From positions 1 to 37,002 of the forward strand of contig CAZOHN010000011.1 in assembly GCA_964579325.1 (NCBI GenBank): a stretch of DNA of 37,002 bases, in the 5' to 3' direction. Numbering within the stretch: position 1 is the first letter of the stretch; every line of letters begins with the position of its first letter. Positions 34,091 through 37,002 of this stretch are shown one piece after another. Source of the DNA: CAZOHN01 sp964579325 (GTDB lineage: Bacteria > Pseudomonadota > Alphaproteobacteria > Rhodobacterales > Rhodobacteraceae). Under the pieces are notes generated by a model that saw only the letters and a list, made by a program, of their open reading frames with translations, was not told the DNA's origin and ran no database searches. The translations under genes were made by a program, and so were the position numbers.

Positions 34091-34303
34091 TCAAGCGTTC
34101 TTCGGGGGCGGCGCTGCTTTCCTGTTCCGCGCGGACGTCTTCGGGTACCAACGTCTGCTGCGTTTCGGGGGGCAGTTGCCCAGGTCGTTGCTGCGTCGGC
34201 GTGCCATGACATCTTCGGCCGATTCAGCGTCGGGCGGAGTAACATTCCCGAAAATCAGCGGCGTCTGTCGCCTTTGTGATGACATAGTTGGGCTGTACGA
34301 CAC
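34091..34303 (-). CDS. Doubtful small reading frame upstream of the orphan gene
   Basis: This 297-bp stretch (34036-34332) between the orphan and the membrane protein holds only this 70-codon frame with a GTG start. The product is basic and rich in Arg, Ser and Pro (VMARRRSNDLGNCPPKRSRR). There is no ribosome binding site. It is on the same strand as the orphan gene and could be a degraded first part of a two-gene unit or chance. I see no promoter or repeat in the stretch. Confidence 0.25.
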   Translation of the reverse strand: MSYSPTMSSQRRQTPLIFGNVTPPDAESAEDVMARRRSNDLGNCPPKRSRRWYPKTSARNRKAAPPPKNA

Positions 34304-34332
34304 CGTCGGTCTTGCAGTAGCGGAGTTTCCGC

Positions 34333-35661
34333 GTGTCCATGCATCGCGATCTGCCTCTCCTGCCCGTTTCGGCGACCGACGACCGGGTCGGACTGGCCGG
34401 TGTCGCCTGCGCGAGTGCGATGCTGGCGGGGCTGCTGTGGTGGGGGGAGGCGGCGCCGCTGACCGCGGTCGTGCTGATGATCCTGTCCTATGCGGTGCCG
34501 GTCGCGGCGCTCGAGATCTTCGTCCGCCGCGTGCACCGCAATCCCTCGACGGGCCTCGACTGGTCCCGTCCGCCCACCCCGTGCCCGCGGCGCATCGCGC
34601 TCAAGCTGATCGGGATCGCGGCCTCGGTCGCGGCGGTCCTGGTCGCGCACCTTCTGTTCCGGTTCTACGGCTACGCCGACCTCGCCATTCCGCTGGCGCT
34701 CCTGCTGACGGTCGCCGGGGCGCTTGTCCCGCTCACCTTCGCCTATGTCTGGGTCGTCGACGGACGGCAGGTCGCGCCGGAGGACGACTACTGGCGGCTC
34801 GGGGCGATCCTGACGGGGCTGCTGCCGGTCGGCGCGGGGGCCGCGCTGCGCGAGCATGCGCTGGGGTGGATGATCAAGGGCTTCTTCCTTCCGATAATGC
34901 TGGCCTACCTGTTCTATTGCCTGCAGCGCCTCGATGCCTCGGATGCGGTCATGTCGAGCGATCCGATCGCCTTCGTCGCCGGTCTGGCACTTGTGGCAGG
35001 CACCCTCGAGGTCACCATCGTCTGCACCGGCTACGCGATGACGCTGCGCCTCTTTGATGCCCATATCCGCAGCGCGAACCCGTTTCTCGGCGCCTGGGTG
35101 GTCACGCTTGTCTGCTATGAGCCGTTCAACCAGATCATCACGGGCCAGGTGTTTCGCTACCGGATGGAGGCGGACTGGACCTCGGTGATCGGGGGCTATC
35201 CCTGGCTGGCGCTGCCGTGGATCGCGGTGCTGCTGGCCAGCTTCGCGGTCTGGGTCTGGGCGACCTCGGTCTACGGCCTGCGGTGGTCGAACCTGACACA
35301 CCGCGGCATCATCACCGGCGGGCCGTACCGGTTCACCAAACATCCCGACTACGCGGCGAAGATCGTGTTCTTCTGGCTCACGACGGTGCCGTTCCTGACC
35401 GCGGCGACCCCGCTCGCGGCCCTGTCCGGCACGGCAGGGCTGATCGCCGTTTCGGTGATCTATTTCGGGCGCGCGCGGATGGAGGAACGCCACCTGTCGC
35501 AGGACCCGGTCTATGTCGCCTATGCGCTGGCGATGAACGACCGCAGCATTTTCGCGCCGCTTGCCCGGCGGTTTCCGGTGCTGGCCTATCGCGCGCCGGG
35601 AGCGACAGTGGTCGATCCCGCACGGGACGGGGGCGGCGCGGCACCGGTGCCGGCCGAGTAG
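34333..35661 (+). CDS. Polytopic membrane protein, isoprenylcysteine methyltransferase-like
   Basis: A 442-residue inner-membrane protein with about ten hydrophobic helices. The C-terminal part carries GGPYRFTKHPDYAAKIVFFW and a following RMEERHLSQDPVYVAYA, which fit the SAM-binding region of ICMT/PEMT-type membrane methyltransferases. The N-terminal ~300 residues add extra helices of unknown role. The GTG at 34333 has CGGAG 7 nt upstream; an ATG two codons later is the alternative. The substrate (lipid or other) is unknown. It precedes an oxidoreductase gene by about 100 bp. Confidence 0.8.
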   Translation: MSMHRDLPLLPVSATDDRVGLAGVACASAMLAGLLWWGEAAPLTAVVLMILSYAVPVAALEIFVRRVHRNPSTGLDWSRPPTPCPRRIALKLIGIAASVAAVLVAHLLFRFYGYADLAIPLALLLTVAGALVPLTFAYVWVVDGRQVAPEDDYWRLGAILTGLLPVGAGAALREHALGWMIKGFFLPIMLAYLFYCLQRLDASDAVMSSDPIAFVAGLALVAGTLEVTIVCTGYAMTLRLFDAHIRSANPFLGAWVVTLVCYEPFNQIITGQVFRYRMEADWTSVIGGYPWLALPWIAVLLASFAVWVWATSVYGLRWSNLTHRGIITGGPYRFTKHPDYAAKIVFFWLTTVPFLTAATPLAALSGTAGLIAVSVIYFGRARMEERHLSQDPVYVAYALAMNDRSIFAPLARRFPVLAYRAPGATVVDPARDGGGAAPVPAE

Positions 35662-35761
35662 GGAGCGCACTGGACACCTCCCGCCCGGGCTGGCAGCTTG
35701 CGACGGGACAACGAGCGGCCCCGGCCAGGTCCGGCGTGCCGCCAGCACAGGGAGATCACAC

Positions 35762-36730
35762 ATGACCGCACCCGTCCGCTGGGGCATCCTCGGCGCGTCG
35801 AAGTTCGCGCGCGAGCACATGGGGCCGGCGATCCATGCCGCACAGGGGGCCGACCTCGTGGCGCTGGCCACTTCATCGCCGGAAAAGGCGGAGGGCTTTC
35901 AGGCCTTTGCGCCGGGGCTTCGGGTGCATGGCTCCTACGAGGCGCTGCTGGCCGATCCCGGCATCGATGTCGTCTACATCCCGCTGCCGCATACGCTGCA
36001 TGTCGAATGGGCGATCAAGGCGCTGGAGGCGGGCAAGCATGTTCTGGTGGAGAAGCCTGTCGCGATGAAGGCCGCCGAGATCGACCCGCTGATCGCCGCG
36101 CGCGACCGGACGGGCCTCACCTGCCACGAGGCCTACATGATCGTCCACCACCCGCAGTGGCAGCGGGCGAAGGCGCTGCTGGCGGATGGGGCGATCGGGC
36201 GGCTGGCGCATGTGGACGGGTTCTTCAGCTACAACAACGCCGCCGAGCCCGGAAACATCCGCAACCGGCCGGAGACCGGGGGCGGCAGCCTGCCCGACAT
36301 CGGCGTCTACACGATGGGGTCGTGCCGCTGGACCACCGAAGAGGAGCCGCAGGAGGTGCAGGCCACCATCATCCGCGAGAACGGCGTCGAGGTGACGGCC
36401 CATGTCGCGGCGCGGTTCCCCTCGTTCCGCTACCACGCCACGACCTCGATGCGGATGCACAACCGGCAGGAGATGACCTTCACCGGCGACGGCGGCGTGA
36501 TGCGGCTGACGGCGCCGTTCAACGCGAACGTCTTCGGCGAGGCGCGGCTGGAGCTGCACCGGGGGATGAGCGTCACGGTCGAGCGCTGGCCGGCGGCGAA
36601 CCACTATGTCCTGCAGGTCGAAGCCTACGGGCGGGTGCTGCGCGAGGGCGCGGCCTACCCCTGGAGCCTCGAGATGGCGAAGGGCACCCAAGGAATGATC
36701 GACGCGGCCTATGCCTGCGAGGGTGGCTGA
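35762..36730 (+). CDS. Gfo/Idh/MocA-family oxidoreductase
   Basis: A 322-residue NAD(P)-dependent dehydrogenase. The nucleotide-binding motif is GILGASKFAREH (8-19), the EKPVAM motif has Lys98, and GGSLPDIGVYTMGSCRW supplies the catalytic Asp. It resembles the dihydrodiol/xylose-dehydrogenase-like branch rather than IolG. AGGGAG lies upstream of the ATG. It is separate from the inositol locus, so no substrate can be assigned. Confidence 0.9.
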   Translation: MTAPVRWGILGASKFAREHMGPAIHAAQGADLVALATSSPEKAEGFQAFAPGLRVHGSYEALLADPGIDVVYIPLPHTLHVEWAIKALEAGKHVLVEKPVAMKAAEIDPLIAARDRTGLTCHEAYMIVHHPQWQRAKALLADGAIGRLAHVDGFFSYNNAAEPGNIRNRPETGGGSLPDIGVYTMGSCRWTTEEEPQEVQATIIRENGVEVTAHVAARFPSFRYHATTSMRMHNRQEMTFTGDGGVMRLTAPFNANVFGEARLELHRGMSVTVERWPAANHYVLQVEAYGRVLREGAAYPWSLEMAKGTQGMIDAAYACEGG

Positions 36731-36780
36731 GGGGCCGCTGACCGGGGCCGCCACGTGGCGCGGCGGTGGGGCTGCTCACG

Positions 36781-36809
36781 TTGAGCATTTGGGTCAAGGC
36801 ATTGATACG
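36781..36809 (+). promoter_or_regulatory. Possible promoter pointing out of the window
   Basis: TTGAGC (36781-36786) and GATACG (36804-36809) are 17 bp apart in the non-coding end of the window (36731-37002). A pattern match only; no gene follows before the repeats. Confidence 0.25.
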
Positions 36810-36909
36810 AAACGGAAACGCCTTGAGCGTTAACCGGATTTCAACCTTTCCACCCCCACCCCTTCGGCGCGCAGGGCCTGGGCCTTCGGGGCTTGAAATG
36901 GGCCTGGAA

Positions 36910-37002
36910 GGGGCCTGGACGACGCCCGGACGGGGCCTGGACGGGGTCTGGACGGGGCCTGGACGGGGCCTGGACGGGGCCTGGACGGGGCCTGGACGGG
37001 GC
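36910..37002. repeat. 11-bp tandem repeat array running off the window end
   Basis: Eight full copies of the unit GGGGCCTGGAC (36910-36997) plus five bases. Copies 2 and 4 are variants (GACGCCCGGAC, GGGGTCTGGAC); the last four full copies are identical. Degenerate related pieces (GGGCCTGG) begin near 36878. No reading frame is favoured, since 11 is not a multiple of 3. The array continues past the window edge. Confidence 0.95.

Noticed and set aside
34176..35057. 293-codon frame overlapping the membrane methyltransferase-like gene
   Set aside because: Its product becomes Arg/Gly/Ala-rich past 34330, where the other frame encodes clear membrane helices.
36910..37002. CRISPR array
   Set aside because: The unit is 11 bp and directly contiguous with no spacers.

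Overview
The window is GC-rich (clearly above 60% by eye), densely packed DNA. Gene content (RpoH-type sigma factor, a DUF6476-like protein beside rluD, a quinohemoprotein amine dehydrogenase operon, MocE/MocD-type proteins) points to an alphaproteobacterium of the Rhodobacteraceae/Paracoccaceae. No plasmid, phage, IS or CRISPR hallmark is visible. The sequence carries one 10-N assembly gap inside rpoH and ends inside an 11-bp tandem repeat, so the right edge may be a contig end.

Layout. 1-2.6 kb: 3' end of lipA, a doubtful orphan reading frame, a sulfotransferase-like protein with a degenerate P-loop, tRNA-Thr(UGU), and a small hypothetical gene. 2.7-13.6 kb: a complete qhp locus for cysteine tryptophylquinone (CTQ)-containing amine dehydrogenase. 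On the minus strand, in transcription order, it reads qhpG-A-D-C-B-F-E followed by an acyl-CoA synthetase; the AraC-family regulator qhpR is divergent. The product oxidises primary amines in the periplasm. D, G, E and F mature and export the cross-linked small subunit C. The synthetase could activate the carboxylic acid that follows from the aldehyde product.

13.6-29.8 kb: an inositol-type catabolic locus built around a divergent promoter and a LacI-family regulator. The minus-strand arm encodes a desaturase-like di-iron oxygenase (MocD-like), a Rieske ferredoxin (MocE-like), a PanB-fold protein with altered active-site residues, and a Gfo/Idh/MocA oxidoreductase. The plus-strand arm encodes a MocC/IolH-like TIM barrel protein, a sugar ABC transporter (binding protein, permease, single-domain ATPase), an SDR, IolG, an IolC-DUF2090 fusion, IolD, IolE, a small membrane protein and IolB. 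The two arms together suggest uptake of an O-methylated inositol (or rhizopine-like compound), oxidative O-demethylation, then the standard inositol pathway; iolA is not in the window. TCAGRAA motifs occur in both regulatory regions, and GC-rich stems sit at several gene junctions.

29.8-37 kb: metallophosphoesterase, DUF6476-like protein and rluD with start codons overlapping head to head, rpoH (interrupted by the assembly gap), a strong hairpin terminator, an apparently less GC-rich islet with an unrecognised 343-residue protein, an isoprenylcysteine-methyltransferase-like membrane protein, a third Gfo/Idh/MocA oxidoreductase, and the terminal 11-bp repeat array.
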